DNA of 64,000 nt from Novosphingobium sp. (lineage in GTDB: Bacteria; Pseudomonadota; Alphaproteobacteria; Sphingomonadales; Sphingomonadaceae), in assembly GCF_039595395.1 (NCBI RefSeq), contig NZ_JBCNLP010000001.1:4030001-4094000 (forward strand), in the 5' to 3' direction. The notes under the pieces were generated by a model. The model searched no databases and had not been told where the DNA came from. It saw only the letters and a list, made by a program, of their open reading frames with translations. Shown here piece by piece: positions 63,777 to 64,000 of the stretch. Position 1 is the stretch's first letter. The number at the start of each line of letters is the position of its first letter. The translations under genes and the position numbers were made by a program.

Positions 63777-64000
63777 ATGCGCGTGCTTCTCACAGGTTCA
63801 TCCGGCTGGCTTGGCCGCTTTCTCGCCCCTCGCCTGCGCGCCGCCGGGCATGATGTGGTGGGCCTCGATATCGCGGCGGGTGCGGATACGCAGATCATCG
63901 GCTCGGTCGCCAACCCCGGCGTGATCCAGAACGCCTTCGATCGCGGGGTGGAGGCGGTGATCCACGCCGCATCGCTCCACAAGCCCGATATCGCGCGCTA
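63777..64000 (+). CDS. NAD-dependent epimerase/dehydratase, N-terminal part (cut by window end)
   Basis: 74 codons visible. Rossmann motif MRVLLTGSSGWLGRFLAPRL (TGxxGxxG), VVGLDI and EAVIHAASLHKPDIA mark an extended SDR, NAD-dependent epimerase type. It may be another hopanoid-cluster member, but the visible part cannot tell. Confidence 0.85.
   Translation, partial: MRVLLTGSSGWLGRFLAPRLRAAGHDVVGLDIAAGADTQIIGSVANPGVIQNAFDRGVEAVIHAASLHKPDIAR

Overview
The window comes from a high-GC alphaproteobacterium, most likely a sphingomonad of the Novosphingobium/Sphingobium type. The signs are abundant TonB-dependent receptors, an Entner-Doudoroff operon in the order zwf-edd-glk-eda, a DUF1465/RcdA-like CtrA-degradation regulator, DUF465 small proteins, and hopanoid/isoprenoid genes (dxs, ispH, hpnH, an mlaC/hpnM-like gene). 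The assignment rests on gene content and protein resemblance, not on a database search.

Layout. 1-13300: acetate and alcohol oxidation. It holds a broken acetyl-CoA synthetase, a porin, a PQQ-dependent alcohol dehydrogenase with its beta-propeller, cytochrome c550 (PedF-like) and solute-binding partners, a LuxR-type regulator, a NahK-like hybrid kinase coupled to a NosP-like FIST sensor, and an ExaC-type aldehyde dehydrogenase with DUF779. The dehydrogenase carries the WDFDG signature expected of a lanthanide enzyme. 13670-20347: two TonB receptors around a two-component system, possibly metal or cofactor uptake. 20397-22520: SDR/monooxygenase pair with a divergent LysR regulator.

22545-32043: a 9.5-kb AT-richer genomic island inserted in the 3' end of tRNA-Ser(GGA), bounded by a 16-bp direct repeat. 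From the tRNA it reads tyrosine integrase, AlpA-like regulator (59 aa), a 177-aa unknown, and a 467-aa protein with polymerase-palm-like motifs (all minus strand). Cargo follows: two small envelope proteins, a strongly folded putative structured RNA, a hypothetical protein, a decayed dCTP-deaminase remnant, a serine recombinase with repeated CGATACA boxes, and an AIPR-family abortive-infection protein. The layout resembles a phage satellite or small integrative element carrying defence cargo.

32237-41675: cyclophilin, then zwf, edd (disrupted), glk and eda, then ppc. 42060-57788: mostly housekeeping genes (L,D-transpeptidase, tilS, cpoB, RodZ-like, ptsP, DUF465 proteins, rcdA-like, MBL hydrolase, nadA, CMD-family, lipB, methyltransferase, arsC-like, solitary 2Fe-2S subunit). 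Four copies of a ~220-bp hairpin-bounded repeat lie between them. 58051-64000: dxs, DUF2141, mlaC/hpnM-like, ispH, hpnH and the start of an epimerase, i.e. MEP-pathway isoprenoid supply linked to hopanoid synthesis.

Sequence quality: acs, edd, zwf and the alcohol dehydrogenase all carry small indels or stops. In acs and edd these sit beside stretches that look Pseudomonas-like and are flanked by sphingomonad-like sequence. This looks more like chimeric consensus or assembly than four genuine pseudogenes, and it should be resolved from raw reads.
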